64,000 nucleotides of DNA from Ignavibacteriota bacterium (GTDB lineage Bacteria; Bacteroidota; Ignavibacteria; Ignavibacteriales; Melioribacteraceae): NCBI GenBank assembly GCA_016716225.1, contig JADJWT010000001.1, positions 1,488,001-1,552,000 on the forward strand, given 5' to 3'. The notes under the pieces are model-generated. The model was not told the DNA's origin. It worked only from the letters and a program-made list of their open reading frames with translations, and searched no databases. Positions 35,675 to 45,797 of the stretch are shown here, piece after piece. The stretch's first letter is position 1. The number at the start of each line of letters is the position of its first letter. Position numbers and translations under genes: made by a program.

Positions 35675-37342
35675 TTAAATTTTATTTTCTATTAAAGGAA
35701 TTTTCACAATTGCATTTGTTCCTTTATTTGGTTCGGAAATAAATTCCAACGAACCATTATGTTGCACAATAATTTTTGATGTAATTGATAAACCCAAACC
35801 GGTTCCGCCGCTGTTTCTTTTGGTTGTATAAAACGGATCTGTAATTTTTGTTACAAGCGCCGGTTCAATTCCTTTCCCTTCATCTTCGATATTTATTATC
35901 GCATATTTTAAATCCTTTTTAACGAAAATTGTTACGGATTGTTTTCTATTTGTTAAGGATTGACAACTGTTTTCAATTAGATTTATTATAACTTGTTCTA
36001 ATTTTTGTTTGCTTCCTTTTACATAAATTGGCTCATCCGCAAAATTAATTTTAAATGAATCCGTTGATTTGGAAATTAAATTTGCAGTAAGTGATGAAGC
36101 TATTTTTATTACATCATTTATTTCAACATCTTGATCATATTTGGAAATATCCTTACGCACAAAACTTTTTAAATCTTCAACAATACTTTTAATTCTATGT
36201 GAACCATCATGAATTCCGGAAAGCAATAGCGGCATACTGTTTTTAACTTTTGAGAAAGTTAAATTATCACCCAAATTAAAATCGCCATTGTCTTCATAAA
36301 ATTTTTCTAAAATGGGAAGTGTGTTGCTCCAAATTTTATCAATTAGCGGAATATTTAACAAAACAAAATTATTCGGATTATTAATTTCGTGAGCAACGCC
36401 GGAAACTAAAGTTCCTAATGCAATCATTTTATCTGCTTGCATTAATTGCTCAAGCTGAAGTTTGGATTCTTCTTCGGCGAGTTTTTTTTCTGTTACATCT
36501 AAAATTACACCTTGCAAATGTGTTACGGAATTTTGGTCTTCCAATCTAACATAACTAAATGAATCAACCCATCTTATTTCACCCGATTTTGTTAAAATTC
36601 GGAAATGCTGTTTAATTCGTTCATTACCAATTTTTATTTTCTCTTTAATTTCATTATTTACTTTTTCTTTATCGTCCGGAAAAATTATATCAGAAAATGT
36701 GAGATTGTGAGCGTAAAACTCCGATGGCGTATATCCAAATTGTTTAATATTTTCAGTAACAAATTCAACGGAACGTACTTCGTTTGCTGACCATAAAAAT
36801 CCTATTGCTGGACTTTGATTAAAAATATACGCTAATTCTTCATATTTTATGTAGGATTCGTGAAGCGCAAAATCAATTTTTTTATGATTTGTAATATCAT
36901 ACTTTGTTGCAACATAGTTTGTAATTTTATTGTTATCGTTTAAGATTGGAGTAATTACAGATTTTTCATGATAAATACTTCCGTCTTTTTTCTTGTTTAT
37001 AATTTCACCTTTCCAAACATTTCCCGCTGAAATAGTTGACCACATTTTTTTATAATATTTGGAATTATGTTCGCCGGATTTCAAAATTCTTGGATTTTTA
37101 TTTATTACTTCATTGTAGGAATATCCGGTGGTTTCCAAAAATGCATTGTTTACCCAAATTATTTTTCCGGATTCATCCGTAATTAATGTAGAAATTGATG
37201 AAGAATTTAAAATATCGCCGTAAAGTTTAATGATTTTATTTTGCTCTTTAATTTGATGCTGAAGATCATCTATTTGAGTTTTTAAATCACTAACTTCTAT
37301 TTTTGAAGAATTTATATATTTTGCTAAATTTTCTGTATTCAC
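35675..37342 (-). CDS. PAS-domain histidine kinase (NtrB-like)
   Basis: A 555-residue soluble kinase. A coiled coil (~15-42) precedes two PAS domains (~43-155 with PRILKSGEHNSKYYKKMW; ~165-290). The HisKA has His318 in LVSGVAHEINNP, followed by an ATPase domain with INLIENSCQSL, DEGKGIEP and GGTGLGLSITSKIIV. There is no membrane helix, so it senses an intracellular signal. Translation probably starts at GTG 37342, because TAA is directly upstream in frame. It is paired with the NtrC-like regulator downstream. A CRP/FNR-like site (37405-37420) lies upstream. Confidence 0.9.
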   Translation of the reverse strand: MNTENLAKYINSSKIEVSDLKTQIDDLQHQIKEQNKIIKLYGDILNSSSISTLITDESGKIIWVNNAFLETTGYSYNEVINKNPRILKSGEHNSKYYKKMWSTISAGNVWKGEIINKKKDGSIYHEKSVITPILNDNNKITNYVATKYDITNHKKIDFALHESYIKYEELAYIFNQSPAIGFLWSANEVRSVEFVTENIKQFGYTPSEFYAHNLTFSDIIFPDDKEKVNNEIKEKIKIGNERIKQHFRILTKSGEIRWVDSFSYVRLEDQNSVTHLQGVILDVTEKKLAEEESKLQLEQLMQADKMIALGTLVSGVAHEINNPNNFVLLNIPLIDKIWSNTLPILEKFYEDNGDFNLGDNLTFSKVKNSMPLLLSGIHDGSHRIKSIVEDLKSFVRKDISKYDQDVEINDVIKIASSLTANLISKSTDSFKINFADEPIYVKGSKQKLEQVIINLIENSCQSLTNRKQSVTIFVKKDLKYAIINIEDEGKGIEPALVTKITDPFYTTKRNSGGTGLGLSITSKIIVQHNGSLEFISEPNKGTNAIVKIPLIENKI

Positions 37343-37404
37343 TTAAAAATATGCACTTTTTTTTAATAATCGAATTTTATTACTTTTTTTTAAGAATTTG
37401 GAAA

Positions 37405-37420
37405 TGTGATAAATATTACA
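37405..37420. promoter_or_regulatory. CRP/FNR-like palindrome (near match)
   Basis: TGTGA-TAAATA-TTACA, between the divergent NtrB-like kinase and the Wzz/BY-kinase gene. It has one mismatch to TGTGA-N6-TCACA. Which gene it would serve is unclear. Confidence 0.35.
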
Positions 37421-37512
37421 TAAACTGATATTAAATTGTTAATTTTAACAATCGATTATTTTTTCCTATTTATTTGATAAGAAATTTAGAATTCACAATT
37501 TAAAAGAAAACC

Positions 37513-39552
37513 ATGAACATAAATCAGCTTCAAAAAACATTTTCATCAAACATTCATCTAAAAAAACGACTTGCTTTACTTCAAGAAAAGAAATGGAATA
37601 TTTTAGCTTTAATTTTTGGCGGAGGTTTGCTAGCGGCAATTTTTTCTTTTTTTATGCCAAAAGAATATCAATCAAGCGCAACAATAAGTTTTAAGTACAA
37701 TACTTTTAACAGCGGTTTATTAAGTAATTCTGGTTCGCTTACCAATGAAATTTCTTTGCTAAACTCTGATATTATTTTTGAAAATGCACAAAATTCAATT
37801 TCGGTTCAAGGTATAAATATTAATCTAAATGATTTAAGAAATTCCGTAGAAATTGATGATGAAAATTTAGCAACCGGATTTATTATAAATGCCTTTGGTG
37901 ATGATGCAGAAAACTCAGCAAAAATTGCAAATGCTGTAGCAGAAAGTTTTGGTTTGGAATGTGTTTTAAATGATAAAGGATCTTACCTTTTTTACATCAA
38001 ATCACTTGTTGAGAGGGAAAAATCTTTGCAAAGTGATTTAGCTACAATGGATCAGCAGATTCCAAATCCATTATCTGCATCGGAAGATTTAACCGTTACA
38101 CAAATTGCAGAATTTGAATCGGAGTTGGAAAATGTTGTATTAGAAAATCAATATTATCAAACTCAGCAGAATAAATTAAGACAACTTCTTGAAAACAAAT
38201 TTCCGCAAATAATTTCTGATGTTACAAATATTAGCAATAATGAATTTTTGGAATTAAAAGGAAAAATTGAAATTATAGAAATTCAAAATTATCTGGATCC
38301 AATTTTAAAAAAATTACGAGGATTTGATTTTTCATATCCTTGGGATCCGGCAGATTATGATAGAAATCAATTAGATAATTTCAAATCAAGTTTGAATAAA
38401 TCAATAAATTCATATTTAGATGATATTGCAGAAAGAAATGAAATTAAAAATTCAGAATTTTTGAAAAAAATTGCAGTAAAATTTTATCAAGAGGAAATTA
38501 AATTAAGTTCAATTGGACAAGTTCAATCAATAATTTTTGAAATTATGACTTCACTCGAAGAAAAGTTTAATTCAATTCCTTTTGAAATGATTGAAAACGC
38601 AAGAAAATTACGATTAAAAAGATTTACAAATAATTTAAGCTTAAAACTTAAAGACAAAATAGAAAATCTTAAGAAAGATGAAAATAATTTTTACGCTGAG
38701 ATTGAATCAATAAAAAATGCAGAAATTCCGGATGATTATGTAAGTCCGAATATGGCAAAAAATATTTTCTTAGGATTATTATTTGGGTTAATTGCATCAT
38801 TAGTTTTAGCGTTTAGAGGAAAAACCGAAGATATTGATATTGTTCGTTCAGCGGAAGAAATTGAAGAATCCGGATATAAAATTATTGCACAATTTAATCA
38901 TATTGAAACTGCCGAACCAATAATTGTTGAGCTTTCTGAAGAAAGTGGAGAAGAATTACAGCGAGGAAAATTGAGTCATTCGTTGGCTAATATTCAAGCA
39001 TATTTCAAATACGGAAATTTAGAAAAGCCTTTGAAAACAATTTTAATTACAAGCAGTAATTCTGAAGAGGGAAAAAGTATTGTTGCTGCAAACATTGCAG
39101 TTTATTTGGCAAATAACAACAATAAAGTTTTACTTGTAGATTCTGATTTAATCAAACCCGATCAAGATAAAATTTTCAAAATAAAATCTACACCTTCATT
39201 AGCACATTACTTGTTTAGAAAAAAAGAATTGGAAGAAATTATAAGAAACACACACATAAAAAATTTAGATATAATAACTTGTATAGAATTTCCTCAAAAT
39301 CCGTCAGTAATAATTACATCAGAAAGGATGAAAAATTTTATGGATCTTGTAAAAGATTTGTATGATTTTGTAATTTATGATTCAGCTTCATTACTTTCGC
39401 TAAAAGAAACAACATTTGTAGGGCAAAATGTTGATGAAACAATTTTGGTTGTAAGAGCCAAAAAAACAAAATTTTCCGAAATCTCTGAAACAAAAATGTT
39501 ATTGGAAGAAAACGGAATTTCTAATTTTGATATTATACTAAATGATGTTTAA
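37513..39552 (+). CDS. Wzz-domain protein fused to a BY-kinase-like ATPase (exopolysaccharide assembly)
   Basis: Inner-membrane protein of 679 residues. One helix is near residue 35-50 (ILALIFGGGLLAAIFSFF) and another near 415-435 (NIFLGLLFGLIASLVLAF); between them are a Wzz domain and a coiled coil, as in Wzc-type co-polymerases. The cytoplasmic C-terminus carries the BY-kinase motifs: Walker A in SSNSEEGKSIVAAN (~512), Walker A' KVLLVDSD and Walker B DFVIYDSA. The last residues (ILNDV) lack the tyrosine cluster used for autophosphorylation in Wzc. It lies 83 nt before a WecA-like gene, so both likely act in surface polysaccharide synthesis. Confidence 0.85.
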   Translation: MNINQLQKTFSSNIHLKKRLALLQEKKWNILALIFGGGLLAAIFSFFMPKEYQSSATISFKYNTFNSGLLSNSGSLTNEISLLNSDIIFENAQNSISVQGININLNDLRNSVEIDDENLATGFIINAFGDDAENSAKIANAVAESFGLECVLNDKGSYLFYIKSLVEREKSLQSDLATMDQQIPNPLSASEDLTVTQIAEFESELENVVLENQYYQTQQNKLRQLLENKFPQIISDVTNISNNEFLELKGKIEIIEIQNYLDPILKKLRGFDFSYPWDPADYDRNQLDNFKSSLNKSINSYLDDIAERNEIKNSEFLKKIAVKFYQEEIKLSSIGQVQSIIFEIMTSLEEKFNSIPFEMIENARKLRLKRFTNNLSLKLKDKIENLKKDENNFYAEIESIKNAEIPDDYVSPNMAKNIFLGLLFGLIASLVLAFRGKTEDIDIVRSAEEIEESGYKIIAQFNHIETAEPIIVELSEESGEELQRGKLSHSLANIQAYFKYGNLEKPLKTILITSSNSEEGKSIVAANIAVYLANNNNKVLLVDSDLIKPDQDKIFKIKSTPSLAHYLFRKKELEEIIRNTHIKNLDIITCIEFPQNPSVIITSERMKNFMDLVKDLYDFVIYDSASLLSLKETTFVGQNVDETILVVRAKKTKFSEISETKMLLEENGISNFDIILNDV

Positions 39553-39635
39553 ATAATCTAAATCATAGTTTAATAATCAACATTTCATAATTTTATAATT
39601 AATTTTCAATTAGAAATTTAAGAATTTAAACTTAT

Positions 39636-41303
39636 ATGACTTATTTACTTGTATTTTTTACAAGTCTTATTACAACAATTTTTTTAACGCCATTCTTAAT
39701 TGATTTTTTAAGAAAAACAAAAATTGTTGATGTTCCCGGCGGACGAAAAATCCATACTGAAGTTATTCCCAGAATGGGAGGTTTAATAATTTTCTTTATG
39801 GTTTTGATAATGCTAAATGCATTTGTTGATGATTTTGAATCAATAAAATTAATTTTAATTTCTGCAACAATTTTGGTTTTCTCGGGAATTGTTGATGATG
39901 TAATGGGATTGGAAAACTTTATAAAGTTTATAATTCAAAATATTTCCGGAGTAATTTTAATTTTTTATTTGGAAAAACATTACACGCAAGTTTCGTTATT
40001 CGGAATTTTTATTCCTCAGCCGTTTGATTATTTAGTTCTGCTTGTTTTTATAATAGGTACAATAAATTCAATTAATTTTTTAGATGGATTGGATGGTTTG
40101 GCAAGCGGATTTTCACTTTTAATTTTTGCGGTACTTTTAATTTTAGCTATTCGAAAAGAAGATGTTTTGCTAATGTTAATGTTGGTAAGTTTGCTTGGAA
40201 GCACTTTAGGATTTTTACGATTTAATGCTTTTCCGGCAAGCATTTTTCTTGGTGATACCGGCTCACTTGTTTTAGGATTTTTTCTAATTTTATTGTCATC
40301 ATTAACTTCAATAATTTATCACAATTCAGTTTTAGATTTAACCTTTGTTTCAATTTTACTTGCTGTTCCGTTGATTGATACCGTAAAAGTCTTTTTAATA
40401 AGAATTAAGAATCGTAAAGATCCTTTTTCCGGAGACACAAGTCATCAACATCATATTATTAAAAGTACAATTGTAAGCCATGAAGCAACTGTTTTTCTAA
40501 TAGAAATTTTTTCACTTGGGTTTATTTTTATATCACTGATCTATCTTAAAGATTACAGACTTGAAGCTACATTTCTATTTTTCCTTGCAAGTGTTCTGCT
40601 TTTATTTTTCCCAACAATTTTAAGAAAATTTGATATAGCGGAAAAAATTAATTCGTTTTTAGTAAACGCACGTGAATTTCCAATTAAAAACCTTCGTAAG
40701 TTAATTAAGGTATTATTGCTTCTTTCGGGAATTTTAATGCTACTGATTTCTATATTTTCTTTTTCAATAAGTACAACACTTACTCAAAGAGAATTAATTT
40801 TCCTTTTACTGATGACAATTATTCTTTTGGTAATTGCATTATTTCAATCTAAAAAATCTTCGTCAATTGGCGAAATTAATGTTTTTATAAATTTTGCAAT
40901 ATTTTTTATTATCTCAAAATTAAGTCTTCCAATTGTATTTGGTGATCAAGTAACAACTCAAGTTATTCGATCCGTAAATAATGCTACTTTTTACTCACTA
41001 ACAGTCTTATTGGCTTTTATTATTTTATTTAGATGGAAAGTTTTAATGACAAGGAAATTATTTTTTACCGGAATTGATTTAACGATGATTGTTTTTATGC
41101 TTTTAACTTTTTTGGTAAATAATATTTTAAGATTTGATTTGAATTATTTTTTAAGTGTGAGCCTTCTTGAATCTTTTATATTTTATATTTGGTACAAGCT
41201 TGTTGTTGACTTAAATAAAAATTATACTTTAGCATTAACACTCATTTCATTTTTGTTACCAATTGGATTTTTGGTAACGCTCTTATTAAATTCTTTGAAT
41301 TAA
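39636..41303 (+). CDS. WecA/MraY-like undecaprenyl-phosphate sugar-1-phosphate transferase
   Basis: Multi-pass inner-membrane enzyme of 555 residues that starts a lipid-linked glycan by moving a sugar phosphate to undecaprenyl phosphate. Family motifs: VPGGRKIHTEVIPRMGGL, SINFLDGLDGLASG, SIFLGDTGSLVLGF and DTSHQHHIIKS. The catalytic part spans ~1-330. A C-terminal extension of ~220 residues adds about six more membrane helices, which standard WecA lacks. It probably cooperates with the Wzz/BY-kinase gene upstream. Sugar specificity is not evident. Confidence 0.87.
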   Translation: MTYLLVFFTSLITTIFLTPFLIDFLRKTKIVDVPGGRKIHTEVIPRMGGLIIFFMVLIMLNAFVDDFESIKLILISATILVFSGIVDDVMGLENFIKFIIQNISGVILIFYLEKHYTQVSLFGIFIPQPFDYLVLLVFIIGTINSINFLDGLDGLASGFSLLIFAVLLILAIRKEDVLLMLMLVSLLGSTLGFLRFNAFPASIFLGDTGSLVLGFFLILLSSLTSIIYHNSVLDLTFVSILLAVPLIDTVKVFLIRIKNRKDPFSGDTSHQHHIIKSTIVSHEATVFLIEIFSLGFIFISLIYLKDYRLEATFLFFLASVLLLFFPTILRKFDIAEKINSFLVNAREFPIKNLRKLIKVLLLLSGILMLLISIFSFSISTTLTQRELIFLLLMTIILLVIALFQSKKSSSIGEINVFINFAIFFIISKLSLPIVFGDQVTTQVIRSVNNATFYSLTVLLAFIILFRWKVLMTRKLFFTGIDLTMIVFMLLTFLVNNILRFDLNYFLSVSLLESFIFYIWYKLVVDLNKNYTLALTLISFLLPIGFLVTLLLNSLN

Positions 41304-41473
41304 ATAAACAACGAAGTTAATAAAATTGTAACTGCTGCAAAATAAACTAAACCCAAATTATATTTAATTCTATTTATTTTTAATAAGCCATCTTCAAAGG
41401 TTTCTGATTTCAATTCTGAAATTTCTGTTACTTTATAAAATTCTGAAATATTTGATATTGCTCGAGCTTTCAT
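41300..41473 (-). CDS. Microprotein with one C-terminal membrane helix (57 aa)
   Basis: Starts at ATG 41473 with GGAGA 6 nt upstream. The first ~38 residues are charged and Ser/Glu-rich (ISEFYKVTEISELKSETF). The last ~18 are hydrophobic (GLVYFAAVTILLTSLFI) and end the protein, so it is likely anchored by its tail. Its stop overlaps the convergent WecA-like gene by 2 nt. Architecture matches the microproteins at 47055, 47303 and 50889. Function unknown. Confidence 0.6.
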   Translation of the reverse strand: MKARAISNISEFYKVTEISELKSETFEDGLLKINRIKYNLGLVYFAAVTILLTSLFI

Positions 41474-41736
41474 GTTATTTCTCCAAATTTTAATTTACTA
41501 TCGGCAGTTTAAATTTGGAGTTAAGTAATTTATGGGGTAAATAATCTTTAATATGACTCATAAGTGAGAAATAACAAAAAAAATCTCAAAATAAATCTCA
41601 TTTTGATGCAAAACCAAATTTTAAAAAACTAGTTTGAATAAAATATCAAACGAATTAAAATTGAATAAAATTACTTTTGTGAATTATAACTATATTTCCA
41701 CCTCAATTTTATTTATTCATAAAAAATCAGAAATAC

Positions 41737-44343
41737 ATGAAAGAATTTCCCAAAACATATAATCCAAATGAAGTTGAAGACAAATGGTATAAATTCTGGG
41801 AAGAAAATTCACTTTTTTCTTCTCAAATTGATGAAAACAAAATTCCTTACACAATTGTAATTCCTCCGCCAAATATTACCGGAATGCTAACAATGGGTCA
41901 CATTTTGAATAACACAATTCAAGATGTTTACATTCGTTATAAAAGGATGAAAGGATTTAATGCACTTTGGGTTCCGGGAACTGATCACGCATCAATTGCT
42001 ACTGAAACAAAAGTCGTAAAATATCTTAAAGATCAAGGAATTGAGAAAGAAAAAATTGGTCGCGATGAATTTCTTAAACATTGTTACGCTTGGAAAGAAA
42101 AATACGGTGGAATTATTACTAAGCAATTACGTAAGCTTGGTGTAAGCTGCGATTGGAGTCGTGAACGTTTTACAATGGATGATCATTATTACAAAAAGGT
42201 GATTGAAGCATTTGTTAAACTTTACAGAGAAGGATTGATTTATCGCGGATACAGAATGGTAAACTGGTGTCCGGCTTCAAAATCTGCAATTTCTGATGAG
42301 GAAGTAATTTACAAAAGTAGTAACGGTAATTTATGGTTTTTCAAATATCCAATTGTTGATTCAGATGAATTTTTAATTGTTGCAACAACCAGACCCGAAA
42401 CAATGCTCGGCGATACCGGAATTGCGGTAAATCCAAATGACGAAAGATTTAAAAATCTAATTGGAAAAAAAGTTTTGCTTCCAATTGTAAATAGGGAAAT
42501 TCCAATTTTCGGTGATGAATATGTCGATATGGAATTTGGAACCGGTGCAGTAAAAGTAACTCCGGCGCATGATGTAAATGACTATGAAATGGCTAAAAGA
42601 AACAATCTGCAAATGATAAATATTTTTAATGAAGATGCTTCAACAAATGAAAATGTTCCTGAAGGATTTAGAAATAAAGATAGATTTGTTGTAAGAAAAT
42701 TAGTAGTTGCAGAAATTGAAAAACTCGGACTTTTAGAAAAAGTTGAAGATTATACAAATAATATTGGATACTCGGAAAGAGGCGGAGTTCCGATTGAGCC
42801 ATATTTGAGCGAACAATGGTTTTTAAAAATGGACGTATTTGCAGAATCAGCATTACAAGTTGTGAAAGACGAAAAAGTTAAATTTCATCCCAATCATTGG
42901 GTAAAAACTTATGAACATTGGATGGAAAATATTCGCGATTGGTGTATTTCTCGTCAGCTTTGGTGGGGACATAGAATTCCGGTTTGGTATCACAAAACCA
43001 CAAAAGAAATTTACTGTGATGTAAATCCACCCAAAGATTTAGAAAATTGGAAACAAGATGAAGATGTTTTAGATACTTGGGCATCAAGCTGGCTTTGGGC
43101 TCAAGACGTTTTTACTTCCGAAGATGAACAAAAATATTATTATCCAACTGATTTATTGGTAACCGGTCCGGATATAATTTTCTTTTGGGTTGCGCGAATG
43201 ATTATGGCGGGAATGAAATTTATGAATGATATTCCGTTTAAAGATGTTTATTTCACAAGTATTATTCGTGATTCTCAAGGAAGAAAAATGAGCAAATCAC
43301 TCGGCAATTCTCCCGATCCTCTTGATGTAATTGCAGAATATGGTGCTGATGCTTTGCGTTTTACAATAAATTATATTGCCCCACTCGGACAAGATGTTTT
43401 ATTCAGCACAGATAAAGTTGAACTTGGAAGAAATTTTGCAAATAAAATTTGGAATGCGGGAAGGTTTCTTTTGATGAACAGTGAAAATATTAAACTTGAT
43501 GAAACTTTGATGAATAAACATATTGATTTTGTTGATGAATGGATTGATTCTAAATTTCAAAATGCGTTAAATAATTTTGAAACTTCACTGGATAAGTTTG
43601 AAATTAACACAGCTTCTAAAATTCTTTATAGTTATGTCTGGAATGATTTCTGCGATTGGTATGTTGAATTAATTAAAAACAAACTTTACTCAAATAATGA
43701 AGAAATAAAATCTGCAGCACTTTCGCGGGCAATTAAATTATTTGAAGAAATGTTGAAAATGATTCATCCGTTTATGCCTTATATTTCTGAGGAAATTTGG
43801 AATTTAATTTCAGAAAGAAAAAATGGCGAAAGTATTTCGATTTCTGATTTCCCAAAATTTGATTCTATGAAAATTTCAGAAAAAGCAGAAAGTAAAATGG
43901 ATTTTACGCAAAATATAATTACAAGTATTAGAAACATTCGCGGCGAAATGAATATTGCTCCATCAAAGAAAATTTCTGCAATTATTAAAACTGAAAATTT
44001 AGAAGAAGATCAAATTATTTACATTAAATCATTAGCTAAAGTTGATGAATTGAAATTTGGAAAAGATATAACAAAACCAACTGCAAGTGCTTCATCGGTT
44101 ATAAATAATTGTGAAATTTACATTCCTTTAGAAGGAATAATTGATTTAAATGTTGAACGTGAAAGATTGCAAAAGGAAATTCAGAGATTGGAAAGTGCAT
44201 TGGTGGGAGTTTTAAAAAAGTTGGGAAATGAAAAATTTGTAAATAATGCACCAAAAGATGTTGTGGAAAAAGAGCTGGCGAAAAAGAATGATTGGGAAAA
44301 TTCATTAGGTAAATTAAAAACTTTATATTCCGATTTATCGTAA
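41737..44343 (+). CDS. valS: Valyl-tRNA synthetase
   Basis: Class Ia synthetase of 868 residues that charges tRNA-Val. Motifs: HIGH variant GHIL in PPPNITGMLTMGHILNN (~50), the editing-domain TTRPETMLGDTG and the KMSKS loop GRKMSKSLGN (~525). The anticodon-binding domain follows, and the C-terminus is a coiled coil (~800-868) as expected for ValS. No T-box leader is seen upstream. It stands alone in the region. Confidence 0.96.
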   Translation: MKEFPKTYNPNEVEDKWYKFWEENSLFSSQIDENKIPYTIVIPPPNITGMLTMGHILNNTIQDVYIRYKRMKGFNALWVPGTDHASIATETKVVKYLKDQGIEKEKIGRDEFLKHCYAWKEKYGGIITKQLRKLGVSCDWSRERFTMDDHYYKKVIEAFVKLYREGLIYRGYRMVNWCPASKSAISDEEVIYKSSNGNLWFFKYPIVDSDEFLIVATTRPETMLGDTGIAVNPNDERFKNLIGKKVLLPIVNREIPIFGDEYVDMEFGTGAVKVTPAHDVNDYEMAKRNNLQMINIFNEDASTNENVPEGFRNKDRFVVRKLVVAEIEKLGLLEKVEDYTNNIGYSERGGVPIEPYLSEQWFLKMDVFAESALQVVKDEKVKFHPNHWVKTYEHWMENIRDWCISRQLWWGHRIPVWYHKTTKEIYCDVNPPKDLENWKQDEDVLDTWASSWLWAQDVFTSEDEQKYYYPTDLLVTGPDIIFFWVARMIMAGMKFMNDIPFKDVYFTSIIRDSQGRKMSKSLGNSPDPLDVIAEYGADALRFTINYIAPLGQDVLFSTDKVELGRNFANKIWNAGRFLLMNSENIKLDETLMNKHIDFVDEWIDSKFQNALNNFETSLDKFEINTASKILYSYVWNDFCDWYVELIKNKLYSNNEEIKSAALSRAIKLFEEMLKMIHPFMPYISEEIWNLISERKNGESISISDFPKFDSMKISEKAESKMDFTQNIITSIRNIRGEMNIAPSKKISAIIKTENLEEDQIIYIKSLAKVDELKFGKDITKPTASASSVINNCEIYIPLEGIIDLNVERERLQKEIQRLESALVGVLKKLGNEKFVNNAPKDVVEKELAKKNDWENSLGKLKTLYSDLS

Positions 44344-44378
44344 TTTTCAAATTTTATTAAGATGGCATTTTTTAATTA

Positions 44379-44410
44379 ACTTCGTTTTACTCTGTGTTCT
44401 TTGTGGTGAA
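44379..44410. repeat. Possible dispersed intergenic repeat fragment
   Basis: The string 'CTTCGTTTTACTCTGTG' followed by 'TTCTTTGTGGTGAA' resembles a short repeat I recall between genes in related genomes. Only one copy is in this window, so repeat status rests on recollection. Confidence 0.25.
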
Positions 44411-44497
44411 TATTTTTCGTAAAATTTCTTAGAGAAAAACATTTTTCATTTTGTTTAAATTTTATATATTAACAAACGTTCATAATCTGAGGTTATG

Positions 44498-45094
44498 ATG
44501 GAAACAGCTGTTAATACAAAATCACAAATTCTTGAAGTATCTTTAAAACTCTTTTCGGAAAAAAGTTACCACGGCGCATCAATTAGAGAAATTGCAAAAG
44601 CAGTAAATATTAGAGAAAGTGCAATTTATAATCATTTCAAATCAAAAGAAGAAATACTTTCCGAAATTGTTAAAAATTTCAGCAATAGGAATTTTGGCTC
44701 AATAATTCTTACCGACTCACTAATTAATCAAATATCAAAACCACAGAAATTTTTCCTATTACTTTCTCAAAATATTATAAATTTTTGGGATTCTGCGAAT
44801 GAACGAATGTTCATAAAAATTTTACTTAATTTAAACAGTATAAATTCCGAGGTGAATTTTTATACTATTGATAATTATTTAAGTGATTTCAGAAAATTGT
44901 GTTCTTTTATTTTTAAGGAAATGATAAATCATAAATTTCTTAAAAATATTGATTTAGAACTTTTGAGTATCCAATTTTTAAGTCCGCTTTTTTTAATTGA
45001 GTTAAAGAAAATTAATTCCGCAAATCAATTTTACAATTTTAAAACAGAATTGGAATTACATTCAGAATTTATTTGGGAAGCGGTGAAAAAGTGA
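44498..45094 (+). CDS. TetR-family transcriptional regulator
   Basis: A ~198-residue regulator. The N-terminal helix-turn-helix is typical (SIREIAKAVNIRESAIYNHF, residues ~28-47), with SKEEILSEIV after it. The ATG at 44498 is 5 nt after TGAGG and is preferred over the ATG at 44495. The ligand domain is not diagnostic. The last codons merge into a purine-rich repeat element (45083-45142). No target gene is adjacent in the same direction. Confidence 0.85.
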   Translation: METAVNTKSQILEVSLKLFSEKSYHGASIREIAKAVNIRESAIYNHFKSKEEILSEIVKNFSNRNFGSIILTDSLINQISKPQKFFLLLSQNIINFWDSANERMFIKILLNLNSINSEVNFYTIDNYLSDFRKLCSFIFKEMINHKFLKNIDLELLSIQFLSPLFLIELKKINSANQFYNFKTELELHSEFIWEAVKK

Positions 45095-45142
45095 AAATGT
45101 AAAAACGTTGAAAATTTAAAAGTGAAAAATCAAAAGGAAAAA
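45083..45142 (+). repeat. Purine-rich GTGAAAA-type element spanning the tetR stop codon
   Basis: Successive units GTGAAAAA, GTGAAAATG, TAAAAACGTTGAAAA and AGTGAAAAATC run across the TGA stop at 45092-45094. The same word set occurs inside two T9SS genes (12786-12818; 51551-51587, opposite strand) and in other gaps. Confidence 0.45.
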
Positions 45143-45194
45143 ATCAAATTGAATTTAAAAACCAAAATCTTAGAATGATTTGTAATAGATTTTT

Positions 45195-45749
45195 CTATTT
45201 AAACTTTGCAGATGAAATTACCAATTCATGCAATTCTATTAGTTCTTCAATTTCATCTTCTGTCGGGTTAAAATTATTCCCAAAATAAGCTAAAGATTTA
45301 TAATAAATTTTATCTTTTCCGAAAATAATCGAATTATAACTTTTTCCATCAATTTTATAAAAAAGGGGATTAGCAAGAAAATCATCAATTTCAATTAAAG
45401 TAAAAGTTTCGTTAGAATTAATCTCAGCGTTTTTTGTTTTCAAACTTTCTAAATTAAATTTTGAGAGAAGTTTTATTTTATCCTCTTCATCAATATCTTC
45501 ATTTATTGTTTGCGGAATAAATCCGATAGCTGCATTGTTCTCCGGACTAACAAGCCAAATATCAAAAACGGTTTCTGAATTATCAGAAATATTTTTCCAT
45601 TGTACTGGAATATTTACCGAAATATTTTTTGATTGTGAAACGGCAATATTTTCATCAAGTTCATCGGGAATTTCAACTTTTGTAATTTCATCTGAACTTG
45701 AACATGAAGAAATTATAATTATCAGAATAGTAAAAAGATATTTTTTCAT
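45195..45749 (-). CDS. Lipoprotein of unknown function
   Basis: About 184 residues starting at ATG 45749 (a TTG two codons upstream is less likely). The signal peptide ends in a lipobox (LIIIISSC) followed by Ser-rich CSSSDEI. The mature part begins with acidic residues and a stretch ISVNIPVQWKNIS that recalls PsbP-like domains. It lies 48 nt after the PorV/PorQ-family gene on the same strand and may share its transcript. The family is not recognised. Confidence 0.6.
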   Translation of the reverse strand: MKKYLFTILIIIISSCSSSDEITKVEIPDELDENIAVSQSKNISVNIPVQWKNISDNSETVFDIWLVSPENNAAIGFIPQTINEDIDEEDKIKLLSKFNLESLKTKNAEINSNETFTLIEIDDFLANPLFYKIDGKSYNSIIFGKDKIYYKSLAYFGNNFNPTEDEIEELIELHELVISSAKFK

Positions 45750-45797
45750 ATCCAAAGTTAAGAATTTCTTAAAAATGATTTTATCAAAATTTCTAAA

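Noticed and set aside
44470..44490. Operator for the TetR gene around AACGTT
   Set aside because: The six-base core is palindromic but the flanks do not extend the symmetry convincingly.
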